Below are positions 1 through 8,167 of a DNA stretch of 12,662 nucleotides, piece after piece. The DNA is from Actinomycetes bacterium (GTDB lineage Bacteria > Actinomycetota > Actinomycetes > Actinomycetales > Dermabacteraceae). The notes under the pieces were generated by a model. It saw only the letters and a list, made by a program, of their open reading frames with translations, was not told the DNA's origin and made no database searches. The position numbers and the translations under genes are program-made. Where the stretch lies: assembly GCA_023389045.1 (NCBI GenBank), contig JAEWEZ010000105.1:1-12662 (forward strand). Direction: 5' to 3'. Positions within the stretch are counted from its first letter, which is position 1. Every line of letters starts with the position of its first letter.

Positions 1-2316
1 CCCGACCCCCTGCTCGCGCAGACCACCTACCTCGCCGACAGCATTGATGACTGGCTGCAAGGCCCGATCGAGGCAGAAGCCGAGCGCGAAGCCGAGGACG
101 CCTGGTCCACGGGCACCGCCATTACTCGACGGGCCAGCCACACCGCGGCCCCGTCTGTCGGCACCGGCACCGAGCACAGCGAGAGCGCAGCATCCGAATC
201 GGGCGACTCTTCTGCCACCCCCGCCACACCCCTGCCCCGCACCCGCCCGGCATTCCGCAGTGAACTGCATGGCCTGCGTGCCGTCGCCCTCGGGCTCGTC
301 GCGGTGTATCACATCTGGCTCGGGCGGGTCTCGGGCGGAGTGGACGTCTTCCTGTTCCTCTCGGCCTTCTTCCTCACCGGCACCTTCGTGCGCCGTCTCG
401 AATCGGGCAGGCCGCTCGCCATTCCCCGCTACTGGCTGCACACCTTCAAACGCCTTCTGCCCCCAGCGGCGGTCACCGTGCTGCTGGTGCTGATCGGCAC
501 CGCCGCGCTACTGCCGCAATCCCTCTGGCCCGTGGTCATGCAGCAGTCCGGCGCATCCATGCTGTATGTGCAGAACTTCCTGCTGATCTTCCAAGAAACC
601 GACTACCAGGCCCGAGATGCCGGCGCATCCTCTCCCCTGCAGCATTTCTGGTCGCTCAGCGTGCAGGGCCAGGCCTTCCTGCTGTGGCCGCTGCTGTTCC
701 TGATCGCCATCCCCTTCGCCAAGCATCAACGCAGTGTGCGCCGGCCCCTGCTTCTGGTGATGGCACTGATCGCCATCCCCTCGCTGATCTGGTCGATCAT
801 CTGCACGCAGAGCCAGCAGCCGGTGGCCTATTTCGACACCACCACCCGCCTGTGGGAGTTCGCCGCCGGGGCGATGCTGGCCCTCACCCTGCCGTTCCTC
901 GATCGTCTCGGCGGCGCCGCCCGCCCCGAAGATGACACCGCTCCGCGCCTGGGGGCCCTGCGTGGCCTGCTCGGCTGGGCCGGCATCATCGGCCTTCTCG
1001 CCTGCGGCATCGTGCTCAACGTGTCGGCTCTCTTCCCCGGCTGGATCGCCATCTGGCCACTCGCGGCGGCCGGTGCCGTGGTGGTGGCCGGACACTCCGG
1101 AAAAGCCTGGGGCGTGGATCGGCTGCTTTCCACTCGCGTGGCTGCTTTCGTGGGCGACATTTCCTACGCTCTCTACCTCGTGCACTGGCCGCTGCTGGTC
1201 ATGTGGCTGCACCACAGCGACCAGGAACGCGCCGGGCTGCTCGACGGTCTCGTCATTCTGGCAGCATCCGTGCTGCTCGCCTGGGTTCTCACCCGTCTGG
1301 TGGATGCTCCGATCCGTCACTCCGCCTGGCTGGAAGCCCGCCCCTGGAGAGCCCTCGCCGCCATCGCCGCGAGTATCGCTATGACCATCGGCGCCGCCGG
1401 TGGCTGGTGGGCAAGTCTCGCCAGTCCCCAGGCGATTCCACCCTCGAAGAGCACCTCCGACGGGGGTGGTGCTTCCGATGGCGGGGCCTCCCCCGACACC
1501 AGCGCCACCATCTCGCCGGACAAGCTGCTCCCCCGTGGCTGGGATCTGGCCTCGCAATGGCCCACCCTGCCGTATGACTGCACCGGCTCCTACGCGCTCC
1601 AACCCTTCCACAACACGCGGTGCATGATGCTCCAGCCGGAGGGATACAAGGCAAAGGGAACCCTGGTGGTTATCGGCAGCTCGCACTCCCGCCAGTACGC
1701 ACCCGCGCTCCTCGACACGGCAAAAAAGCAGGGATGGCAGGTCATCACCGTCTGGATGGACGGCTGCTCCCTCGAGAAGCATCCGAACCCCTCGTCATAC
1801 TGCGCCGGCTGGTTTGAACACGCCATGGCCTATCTCGATCAGGTCTCCCCCGATGCAGTTCTGACCACGGTCACCACCACCTCGGCCACTAGCAATGCTG
1901 AAAAGGCACCCCCGGGAATGGATCACGCGGTGCAGGCGATTCTGGACCGCGGTATCGATGTCCTCGCTGTTCGCGATAATCCGCGCTGGACGCGCGATAT
2001 GTACACCTGCGCGGAGGAGGTCTTCGACCGCGGTGGCAGCATCGCCGATGCCGACGCTGCCTGCGGTGCTGATATCGGCGCGAAATACGCCGCCGGCAAC
2101 AAACCCCTGGCCCCCTTCGCCACCATGACCGGTGCTGACGGCGCGCGGGTGGTCACCGTCGATCCCTCCACGGTGATATGTCCCGACGGGCGCTGCAGCC
2201 CCATCCATCACGGCCTGTACGTCTACATGGATGACAACCATCTGACCCGTCTGTTTGTGGAACGCGACCTGCGGGCCCTCTTATCCCAGGCGCTGACAAC
2301 GCTGGCGGCAGCATGA
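1..2316 (+). CDS. Acyltransferase-3 / SGNH membrane O-acyltransferase (5' end outside window)
   Basis: Probable OafA-type enzyme that moves an acyl (usually acetyl) group across the membrane onto a surface glycan. The frame is open from base 1 and has no ATG, GTG or TTG before 304, which already lies inside the conserved domain, so the true start is left of the window. Numbering from base 1, residues 1-84 are a hydrophilic, Ala/Ser/Thr-rich stretch. The acyltransferase domain starts near 87 with the family R-x10-H motif (Arg93, His104), then GGVDVF, HFWSLSVQGQ, YFDTTTRLWEF and GDISYALYLVHWP within about ten membrane segments up to about 470. A Ser/Gly/Asp linker leads to an extracytoplasmic SGNH domain (about 515-771) with a probable nucleophile Ser561 and a C-terminal Asp744-x-x-His747 pair. 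Block I reads GSSH, not the usual GDSH. Eight cysteines in this domain match the paralogue downstream. Its stop overlaps the next start (ATGA), so the two are probably co-translated. The family call is firm; the acceptor glycan is unknown. Confidence 0.9.
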   Translation, partial: PDPLLAQTTYLADSIDDWLQGPIEAEAEREAEDAWSTGTAITRRASHTAAPSVGTGTEHSESAASESGDSSATPATPLPRTRPAFRSELHGLRAVALGLVAVYHIWLGRVSGGVDVFLFLSAFFLTGTFVRRLESGRPLAIPRYWLHTFKRLLPPAAVTVLLVLIGTAALLPQSLWPVVMQQSGASMLYVQNFLLIFQETDYQARDAGASSPLQHFWSLSVQGQAFLLWPLLFLIAIPFAKHQRSVRRPLLLVMALIAIPSLIWSIICTQSQQPVAYFDTTTRLWEFAAGAMLALTLPFLDRLGGAARPEDDTAPRLGALRGLLGWAGIIGLLACGIVLNVSALFPGWIAIWPLAAAGAVVVAGHSGKAWGVDRLLSTRVAAFVGDISYALYLVHWPLLVMWLHHSDQERAGLLDGLVILAASVLLAWVLTRLVDAPIRHSAWLEARPWRALAAIAASIAMTIGAAGGWWASLASPQAIPPSKSTSDGGGASDGGASPDTSATISPDKLLPRGWDLASQWPTLPYDCTGSYALQPFHNTRCMMLQPEGYKAKGTLVVIGSSHSRQYAPALLDTAKKQGWQVITVWMDGCSLEKHPNPSSYCAGWFEHAMAYLDQVSPDAVLTTVTTTSATSNAEKAPPGMDHAVQAILDRGIDVLAVRDNPRWTRDMYTCAEEVFDRGGSIADADAACGADIGAKYAAGNKPLAPFATMTGADGARVVTVDPSTVICPDGRCSPIHHGLYVYMDDNHLTRLFVERDLRALLSQALTTLAAA

Positions 2317-4412
2317 CACGCCCCGCACGCTATGTTCCTTCCCATCGGGGCCGACCTCGCCGACGCGCGGGGACGACCCCGAACAGTTCTGTCACGGGAC
2401 ACACCCTGTTCCGTCCCGAGCTGCAGGGCCTGCGGGCCGTGGCCATCGGGATGGTCGTCTGCTACCACATCTGGTTCGGGCGGGTGTCCGGTGGCGTCGA
2501 TATCTTCCTCCTGATCTCGGCGTTCCTCCTGACCGGATCCTTCACCCGTCTGTTGGAAGCCCGCTGTCCCCTCACGGTGACCGCCTATTGGCTGCGAGCC
2601 TTCACCCGTCTGCTTCCCCCGGCCGCCCTCGTCATCGTGGGAACCCTGCTGAGCAGCGCACTGCTCCTCCCCGCTGAACGCTGGCGTGACCTCATGGATG
2701 AGGCGATTGCCTCTGTGCTCTACGTGGAGAACTGGCTGCTGGCGGCTCGCGCGGTGGACTATTACGCCACGGACCACTCCACCGCGAGCCCCTTCCAGCA
2801 TTTCTGGTCACTGTCCATTCAGGGGCAGGTTTTTGTACTCTGGCCCGCTCTGTTCGCTCTGGCGGCGTTCATCGTGCACCGCACCAGCTGGCGCCCCCGC
2901 CCGGTGCTCGCCGTGATCTTCGGGGCCATCACGGCAAGCTCTTTTGTCTGGTCGGTGTACATCACCGCCACGAACCAGGCGGTGGCCTACTTCGATACGC
3001 GAGCTCGCCTCTGGGAGTTCGCCCTCGGCTCGCTCCTCGCGCTTGCCTTACCCCTGGTGGAGGCGCGCCTCGGTTACCGCTCCCCCACCGATATCCGCGT
3101 GAATGCCCTGGCCCGCACCCGGGCTGCGGCCTCGTGGGTCGGGCTGATTTTGATCCTTTCAGCTGGCTGGGTACTCGATATTGAGGGTGGGTTCCCCGGG
3201 TATATCGCTGCCTGGCCTTTGCTTGCGGCCTGCCTGGTGATTGCGGCTGGTCCGACGGGGACCCGCTGGGGGGCAGATCGGCTGCTCTCCTCGCGCCCTC
3301 TGCAGTGGCTCGGAGACATTTCCTATGCGCTGTACCTCGTGCATTGGCCGGCACTCGTCTTCGGACTGGTGTTGATGGAAAGAGTCCATGCGGGCGCCAA
3401 GTTCGGTACCGCGCTCGTTCTTGCCTCGATCCTGGCCGCCTGGGCACTGACCCGTCTGGTCGATTCCCCGGTGCGGCGCTCCGCGTGGATCAAAGCACGG
3501 GCCCGACGGGGTCTCGTCGCCGTTGCCCTGAGCATCGCCGTGGTGCTTGCCCCCGTGGGTGCGTGGACCGCCAAACTCGACGCTGAGGAACGGGCGGTGC
3601 GCGCAGAAGCCATCCGCAACAACCCGGGCGCGCGGGTTCTGGAGGACGGGTACGAGATGACAGCCGATGCTGATGCACCGGTGCTCCCGCTCCCCGCTGA
3701 TCGTCAGAGAGACTGGTTCAGCCTGTCGGAGCCGTGTACACCGCTTGAACCGGTGCCTGATTCCTTCACGGACTCTTGCCGAATGGCCGGCAATCGCGGC
3801 CCGCTGCTGGTGCTTGTCGGGGATTCCCGCGACGCACAGTTTGCCCCCGCCCTGGTGGAGGCTGCCACGGAACATGGATGGCGGGTGGCGGTCGTGTTCT
3901 CCGGCGGCTGTGCCTTCCGGGCTGGAGAGGGCGTGGAAGCAAAGTGCAGCGCGTCGAACCAGGAACTCTCACGGTGGCTCCTGGAGATTGAGCCCGATGC
4001 CGTGGCCACCTCCGTCACCTGGCTTCCCTTCTCGGGTCCTGAGCGGGTGACCGAGGGCGGGCCCCTGGTTCTGCAGCCTCTGCTGGATGCGGGCATCGAC
4101 GTGATCGGCTACCGGATACAGGCGCGCTTGCCCCAGCATCCCGATCACTGCGTGCGAGACCACGGCCCCAGCTGCACTCTGCCCGTGCACGATCGTTTCC
4201 CGGGCACCATGCCGTCGCCTCAGCTGCACAGTTCCGCTGGCACGCTCCATCTGATCGACGTCAATGACAGGGTGTGCCCCGACCAGGTCTGCCAACTTGA
4301 GATCGGGAATGTGTGGGTGTGGCTCGACCGCAATCACATCAGCGCCACCTACGCGGCAACTCTGAGCCCCGTCGTGCAAGACCGCCTCGCGGAGACGGGA
4401 TGGCAGTGGTGA
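2313..4412 (+). CDS. Acyltransferase-3 / SGNH membrane O-acyltransferase, tandem paralogue
   Basis: This 699-residue protein has the same architecture as its upstream neighbour. Residues 1-32 are a basic, probably cytoplasmic tail. The acyltransferase-3 domain begins at FRPELQGLR with Arg41 and His52 (R-x10-H), and continues through GGVDIF (60-65), HFWSLSIQGQ (163-172), YFDTRARLWEF (226-236) and GDISYALYLVHWP (334-346). About ten membrane segments end near 420. The SGNH domain (about 465-699) has a normal GDS block (Gly503-Asp504-Ser505) and a terminal Asp672-x-x-His675. However, the Asp-Asn-Pro segment present in the neighbour is replaced around residues 600-605. Eight cysteines sit in four pairs, and three of the pair spacings (13, 11 and 4 residues) equal those of the neighbour, suggesting disulfides outside the membrane. 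The ATG at 2313 overlaps the previous stop by four bases and has no strong Shine-Dalgarno sequence, so translational coupling is likely. Predicted role: O-acylation of a cell-wall or capsular glycan. Confidence 0.93.
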   Translation: MTRPARYVPSHRGRPRRRAGTTPNSSVTGHTLFRPELQGLRAVAIGMVVCYHIWFGRVSGGVDIFLLISAFLLTGSFTRLLEARCPLTVTAYWLRAFTRLLPPAALVIVGTLLSSALLLPAERWRDLMDEAIASVLYVENWLLAARAVDYYATDHSTASPFQHFWSLSIQGQVFVLWPALFALAAFIVHRTSWRPRPVLAVIFGAITASSFVWSVYITATNQAVAYFDTRARLWEFALGSLLALALPLVEARLGYRSPTDIRVNALARTRAAASWVGLILILSAGWVLDIEGGFPGYIAAWPLLAACLVIAAGPTGTRWGADRLLSSRPLQWLGDISYALYLVHWPALVFGLVLMERVHAGAKFGTALVLASILAAWALTRLVDSPVRRSAWIKARARRGLVAVALSIAVVLAPVGAWTAKLDAEERAVRAEAIRNNPGARVLEDGYEMTADADAPVLPLPADRQRDWFSLSEPCTPLEPVPDSFTDSCRMAGNRGPLLVLVGDSRDAQFAPALVEAATEHGWRVAVVFSGGCAFRAGEGVEAKCSASNQELSRWLLEIEPDAVATSVTWLPFSGPERVTEGGPLVLQPLLDAGIDVIGYRIQARLPQHPDHCVRDHGPSCTLPVHDRFPGTMPSPQLHSSAGTLHLIDVNDRVCPDQVCQLEIGNVWVWLDRNHISATYAATLSPVVQDRLAETGWQW

Positions 4413-4424
4413 ACGTCAAAGCCC

Positions 4425-4451
4425 TTGCATCGTCGGCCCCTCCACTACCAT
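4425..4451 (+). promoter_or_regulatory. Possible promoter ahead of the DUF6541-type gene
   Basis: TTGCAT (4425-4430) and TACCAT (4446-4451) resemble -35 and TANNNT -10 elements, but the spacer is only 15 bases, shorter than the usual 16-18. If used, transcription would start near 4458, just before the hairpin at 4460-4484. This is weak evidence from motif matching by eye; readthrough from the acyltransferase pair is an equally good explanation for expression of the next gene. Confidence 0.25.
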
Positions 4452-4459
4452 GACACCCA

Positions 4460-4484
4460 GGGAGCGGCATCGGCGCCGCTGCCC
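4460..4484 (+). terminator. GC-rich hairpin after the acyltransferase pair
   Basis: GGGAGCGGC pairs with GCCGCT(G)CCC, a nine-bp stem with one bulged G and a six-base loop. It lies 48 bases after the stop of the second acyltransferase. No T-run follows, which is common for actinobacterial terminators but leaves the call open. It could also be a 5' leader structure of the gene at 4541. Apart from this and the possible promoter and ribosome binding site, I see nothing else in the gap 4413-4540. Confidence 0.4.
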
Positions 4485-4521
4485 ATTCACCGTGACGCGC
4501 CCGGTACGCGCCCCGTCTGAC

Positions 4522-4527
4522 GGAAGG
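4522..4527 (+). promoter_or_regulatory. Ribosome binding site for the DUF6541-type gene
   Basis: GGAAGG is a purine-rich Shine-Dalgarno-like sequence with 13 bases to the ATG at 4541. The spacing is long but it is the only purine block near this start, and the conserved hydrophobic N-terminus begins directly at this ATG. Confidence 0.5.
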
Positions 4528-4540
4528 TCCCCTCCCCTCC

Positions 4541-6655
4541 ATGATTGCCACCTGGCTCCCCCTGGTTCTTCCCGCGCTGGTGGCACTCGCGTGGTTCTTC
4601 CTGCCGGGGCTGCCGATCACCCTCGTGATGCGTCTTCGACCCGTCATGGCAGTGGCGCTCTCCCCCCTGGTGTCAGTTTTCCTCATCACGGTGACGGCAG
4701 TCGTCGCCTCATCTGTGGGGATCCCCTGGGGTCCGCTGCCGGTCCTGGTCGTCACCGTGGTCACAGCGGTCATAGCCCTGGGTGTGCATGTGGCCCTGCT
4801 GCGTCACGCGGGCAGGCGTCTACCGTCCGCGCGCTCTGACAAGAACAGCGCACCGGCCTCCTCTCGCCTGTCAGAAGGCACGCAAGAGGAAGAGACCGAG
4901 CAGGCTGCAGCCCCCACCCCGCAGCATCGGCATCCACGCTGGCGAGTGCGCAACCTTCTGCTCGGCGTCGACGGCATCACGGCGGCTGCCATCGCCATCG
5001 GTGCCGTGCTCATGACACGGCATGTGCGTAACGCCCTGGATGCCCCCGATGCGCTCTCCCAGACCTACGACAACATCTTTCATCAAAACGCAGTGCGCCG
5101 AATCCTGGAGACCGGGGACGCCTCGACTTTCACTCTCGGCTTACTCACCTCCGCACCGGGCTCCGAGCACAAGTTTTATCCCGCCGGATGGCACGACATG
5201 GTCTCCCTTGTCCTGCTCACCCTGGGCTCCGAGAACATTCCCCTGGCCACCAATGCAGTCACGGCAGCGGTCTGCATCGGCGTCTGGGTGTGCGGGTCTG
5301 TCGCACTAACCCGGGAGGTCCTTCCCGCCTCGCTGCGACGCCTCGGCCTGCTCCCCGCCGGAGTGCTGACAGCGTCCATTCCCGCGTTCCCCTGGCCCAT
5401 GCTCGGCTTCGGGGTTTTGTACCCCAACCTCATTGGCTATGCGCTGATCCCGGCCCTGCTCGTGCCGGCTCTACATGCGGTCGGAGCGGTCAGCATCGCG
5501 CGGATGCCTCAGGCCAGTGCCATCATTCTTGGCCTCATCGGAACTGTGGGCATCACGATCTGTCATCCCAACGCAGCCATGCTTGCCCTCGCCTTAGCCG
5601 CAGCTCTGTGCGTAGCAGCCCTGCTCATGGCCCTGGGGCGCCTGAGCCGCGGTCGCAACCACAAAAAAATGGTCTCGCTGGGCTGGGTGCTCGGGGCAAG
5701 CGCTGTTGTCGCCGCCCTCATCGTTGTGCTGTGGCCCCGGGTCCGCCCCAGCGAAGCCTCGGCAAGTTGGCTTCCCAGCACCACGGAAATGGGGGCTGTG
5801 GGCCAAGCCCTTCTCTTTGCGCCCCACGTCGGAGCCCCCGCCTGGATTCTGACATTTCTCCTGGCCGCAGGGCTCTATGCGGCGGTGCGCCGACGCCTTT
5901 TCATCGGACCTCTGCTGTGGCTCGCTGTGATGGTGCTGTGGGTGACGGTTGCCGGCACCCGCCCCAGCGCAACCCGAATGCTGCTCACGGGAATCTGGTA
6001 CAACGACTCGTTCCGTCTCGCGGCTGCCCTCGGCCTCGTGGTGGTACCGATTCTCACCCTCGGGGTAACGCATGTATTGGATACGGTGCGTCGCCTACTC
6101 CTCCGCCACCTCAAAAGCCCTCGCGCCCTACGCCGGCTGCTGACCACTCCCCTCGTCCTGGGAACTATCTCTGCGCTTGCTCTCGTGGGTCTCACCCAAC
6201 GCTCCACCTGGATGAATGTGATCATCGACTGGACATCCCACGTCTATGAACAGGATGAGGAAGCCCCCCTCCTCACCCCCGAGGAGCTTGCCCTCATCGA
6301 GAAGATCCCTTCGATCGTGCCGCCCGATGCCGTGATCATCACCGACGCGTGGAACGGTAGTTCGCTGGTGTACGCCTACACGGGAATCGAAACCACCACC
6401 AAACACACCTCCGAGCACACCTCCGACGAGGATCTTTTACTGCGTGAGCACCTGAACGATGCCACCTTCTTCCCCGGGGTCTGCCAGGCCATCCGTACGA
6501 TGAAAGCCCAGTACGTGCTGGACTTCGGGCCGAATCAGATCAATAAACAGGAAATTCCTCGCGACGGTTTTGAGGACCTCGATACTGCCCCTGGTTTTGA
6601 GAAAATCGCTGGGGACGGCGACGTCGCGCTGTATCGGATCACCGCCTGTCGCTAA
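4541..6655 (+). CDS. DUF6541-type polytopic membrane protein, probable GT-C-like glycosyltransferase
   Basis: This 704-residue integral membrane protein resembles actinobacterial proteins annotated DUF6541, recognised from memory of the family pattern. Two or three hydrophobic segments (about 4-88) are followed by a charged, Glu- and His-rich loop (90-137). After a further helix comes an extracytoplasmic segment with YDNIFHQNAVRRILETGD (176-193) and KFYPAGWHDM (211-220). About nine more membrane segments follow, including CHPNAA (341-346) and LTGIWYNDSFRLAA (482-495), the latter typical of the family. The C-terminal 140 residues (about 565-704) are soluble and probably extracytoplasmic. The topology, with an acidic residue early in the first large outer loop and a soluble C-terminal domain, recalls GT-C enzymes that use lipid-linked sugars; this function is inferred. 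Two surface-glycan acyltransferases directly upstream support an envelope polysaccharide role. The start at 4541 is chosen because the first membrane segment begins there. Confidence 0.85.
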   Translation: MIATWLPLVLPALVALAWFFLPGLPITLVMRLRPVMAVALSPLVSVFLITVTAVVASSVGIPWGPLPVLVVTVVTAVIALGVHVALLRHAGRRLPSARSDKNSAPASSRLSEGTQEEETEQAAAPTPQHRHPRWRVRNLLLGVDGITAAAIAIGAVLMTRHVRNALDAPDALSQTYDNIFHQNAVRRILETGDASTFTLGLLTSAPGSEHKFYPAGWHDMVSLVLLTLGSENIPLATNAVTAAVCIGVWVCGSVALTREVLPASLRRLGLLPAGVLTASIPAFPWPMLGFGVLYPNLIGYALIPALLVPALHAVGAVSIARMPQASAIILGLIGTVGITICHPNAAMLALALAAALCVAALLMALGRLSRGRNHKKMVSLGWVLGASAVVAALIVVLWPRVRPSEASASWLPSTTEMGAVGQALLFAPHVGAPAWILTFLLAAGLYAAVRRRLFIGPLLWLAVMVLWVTVAGTRPSATRMLLTGIWYNDSFRLAAALGLVVVPILTLGVTHVLDTVRRLLLRHLKSPRALRRLLTTPLVLGTISALALVGLTQRSTWMNVIIDWTSHVYEQDEEAPLLTPEELALIEKIPSIVPPDAVIITDAWNGSSLVYAYTGIETTTKHTSEHTSDEDLLLREHLNDATFFPGVCQAIRTMKAQYVLDFGPNQINKQEIPRDGFEDLDTAPGFEKIAGDGDVALYRITACR

Positions 6656-6716
6656 AGGAAAAGCATGGGCTTGCCGGTCTCGAGTGAGACAGGGCAGTCG
6701 GTGGTTGAATGAAGCC

Positions 6717-8021
6717 ATGAGCTCTCACCCCGCCGCACCCACCGCCGCTGAACGCGAGGCCGCCCTGGACCTCGCCGCCCTCGTCACGGCCTCGCCGTCC
6801 TCCTTCCATGCCGTACAGGAAGTGGCCCGGCGCCTGGAGGAGGCCGGTTTCACGGCACTGGATGAGAACGCCGCCTGGAGCGCCAAGGATGTGCGCGGGC
6901 AACGGTTCGTGGTGCGCGATGGCGCGATCATCGCGTGGGTGGCTGCAGGGAAAGCCTCTGCATCCACGCCGTGGCGCATCGTCGGCTCCCACACCGACTC
7001 TCCCGCGCTGAAGCTCAAGCCGAACCCGCAGCTTCACGCCGAGGGGATGACGCAGGCGGCCGTCGAAATCTATGGCGGCCCGCTGCTGAACTCGTGGCTG
7101 GATCGGGAGCTGCGCCTGGCGGGGCGTCTGGCCCTGCGAGACGGCTCCACCGTGCTCGTGCAAACCCCCGCTTTCCTGCGGGTTCCGCAGCTGTGCGTGC
7201 ATCTGGATCGCGCGGTGAACAAGGACGGCCTGGCGCTGGATCCGCAGCGGCACATGCAGCCGGTGGCGGCACTCGGTGAGGTGGATCTGCTGGAGATGCT
7301 TGCCGACTGCGCGGGCGTGGCCCGGGAGGATGTGCTCGGTTTCGACGTGGTCACCGTGGACGGCCAGGCCCCGGCCCTCTTCGGGGCGCGCGAGGAGTTC
7401 CTCGCCTCGGCCCGTCTGGACAACCTCTCCTCGGTCCATGCCGAAACCCAAGCCCTGATCTCCGTGGCCTCCGAGGGCCTCGGGGCGAAGGATCCGATCG
7501 CGCTGATGGTTGCTAACGACCATGAGGAAGTGGGCTCCGCGACCCGCTCGGGTGCCGCCGGCCCCTTCCTGGAGGATGTGCTGGTGCGGATGCATCTTGC
7601 GCTCGGCGGGGATGACGCCACGCTCCGCCAGGCCTTCTCGGCCTCCACGGTGCTTTCGATCGACGCGGGCCACGCCGCCCACCCGAACTACCCCGAGCGC
7701 CACGACCCTGTGCACCGTCCGCGTCTGGGTGGCGGTTTCATGCTCAAGATCAATGCGCAGCAGCGCTACGCCACCGATGCCCGCGGCATTGCGCAGGTGC
7801 GGCTGGCCTGCGAAAAGGCCGGGGTTCCGCTGCAGGAGTTCGTCTCCAATAACGCCATGCCCTGCGGTTCCACCATCGGCCCCATCACCGCCACCCGCCT
7901 CGGCATGGTCACGGTCGATGCCGGCATCACGCTCCTGTCGATGCATTCGGCACGCGAAATGTGTGCCGTGTCCGATGTGCTCGCCATGCAGAAAGCCTGC
8001 GCGGCGTTCCTGCGGCCCTGA
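6717..8021 (+). CDS. apeB: M18 family zinc aminopeptidase (aspartyl aminopeptidase type)
   Basis: Cytosolic metallo-aminopeptidase of the M18 family, which removes N-terminal (often acidic) residues from peptides. All expected di-zinc and catalytic residues are visible: His92-x-Asp94 in SHTDSPALKLKP, bridging Asp235 in RLDNLSS, Glu270-Glu271 in DHEEVGSAT, Asp316 in SIDAGHAAHPNY and His410 in LSMHSAREM. At 434 residues it has the usual bacterial length. The start at 6717 is preferred because the protein MSSHPAAPTAAEREAALDLA begins as family members do. The frame stays open upstream to 6570, but that part overlaps the preceding gene in another frame and looks unlike an M18 N-terminus. The Shine-Dalgarno sequence is poor (GAAG directly before the ATG). 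The symbol follows the common name for bacterial M18 enzymes; substrate preference cannot be read here. It has no evident link to the glycan genes on either side. Confidence 0.93.
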   Translation: MSSHPAAPTAAEREAALDLAALVTASPSSFHAVQEVARRLEEAGFTALDENAAWSAKDVRGQRFVVRDGAIIAWVAAGKASASTPWRIVGSHTDSPALKLKPNPQLHAEGMTQAAVEIYGGPLLNSWLDRELRLAGRLALRDGSTVLVQTPAFLRVPQLCVHLDRAVNKDGLALDPQRHMQPVAALGEVDLLEMLADCAGVAREDVLGFDVVTVDGQAPALFGAREEFLASARLDNLSSVHAETQALISVASEGLGAKDPIALMVANDHEEVGSATRSGAAGPFLEDVLVRMHLALGGDDATLRQAFSASTVLSIDAGHAAHPNYPERHDPVHRPRLGGGFMLKINAQQRYATDARGIAQVRLACEKAGVPLQEFVSNNAMPCGSTIGPITATRLGMVTVDAGITLLSMHSAREMCAVSDVLAMQKACAAFLRP

Positions 8022-8071
8022 GTTCCCTGGGGTCCTGGGTTTTCTGGGTCCTGAGTTTTCTGGGTCCTGAG
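8016..8071 (+). repeat. 16-base tandem repeat overlapping the aminopeptidase stop codon
   Basis: About 3.5 copies are present. Unit 1 (8016-8032) carries one extra base, unit 2 (8033-8048) is TCCTGGGTTTTCTGGG, unit 3 (8049-8064) is TCCTGAGTTTTCTGGG, and a partial unit 4 covers 8065-8071. Unit 1 includes the TGA stop of the M18 gene. Units 2 and 3 differ at one position. The rest of the spacer (8072-8167) is a pyrimidine-rich stretch on the + strand in which I see no convincing promoter or hairpin. Confidence 0.8.
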
Positions 8072-8167
8072 CCCGGGACGCTACGCGCACCCCAACCCAC
8101 CTGCCCCTTCACCCCGTCGTCCTTCCTATCCCCGACCTCTCAGCAGGTTCCACCTCTCATCGTTTTC

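Noticed and set aside
508..1782. Long open frame on the - strand opposite the first acyltransferase
   Set aside because: It is antisense to a gene with clear family motifs; its translation is Gly/Gln/His-rich with no recognisable domain, typical of spurious frames in high-GC DNA.
5188..6249. 353-residue + strand frame inside the DUF6541-type gene
   Set aside because: It lies wholly within that gene in another frame, is Arg/Pro/His-rich and has no membrane or family pattern.
6677..6690. Small inverted repeat GTCTC-GAGT-GAGAC before the aminopeptidase gene
   Set aside because: A five-bp stem is too short to call a terminator or operator, and nothing else in the 61-base gap supports it.
6570..6716. 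Upstream extension of the M18 aminopeptidase by 49 residues
   Set aside because: It overlaps the end of the preceding gene by 86 bases and is unlike known M18 N-termini; the ATG at 6717 gives the normal length.
6639..8090. 483-residue open frame on the - strand opposite the M18 aminopeptidase
   Set aside because: The + strand protein has every catalytic residue of the family; the antisense translation has biased composition and even reads through the 16-base repeat.
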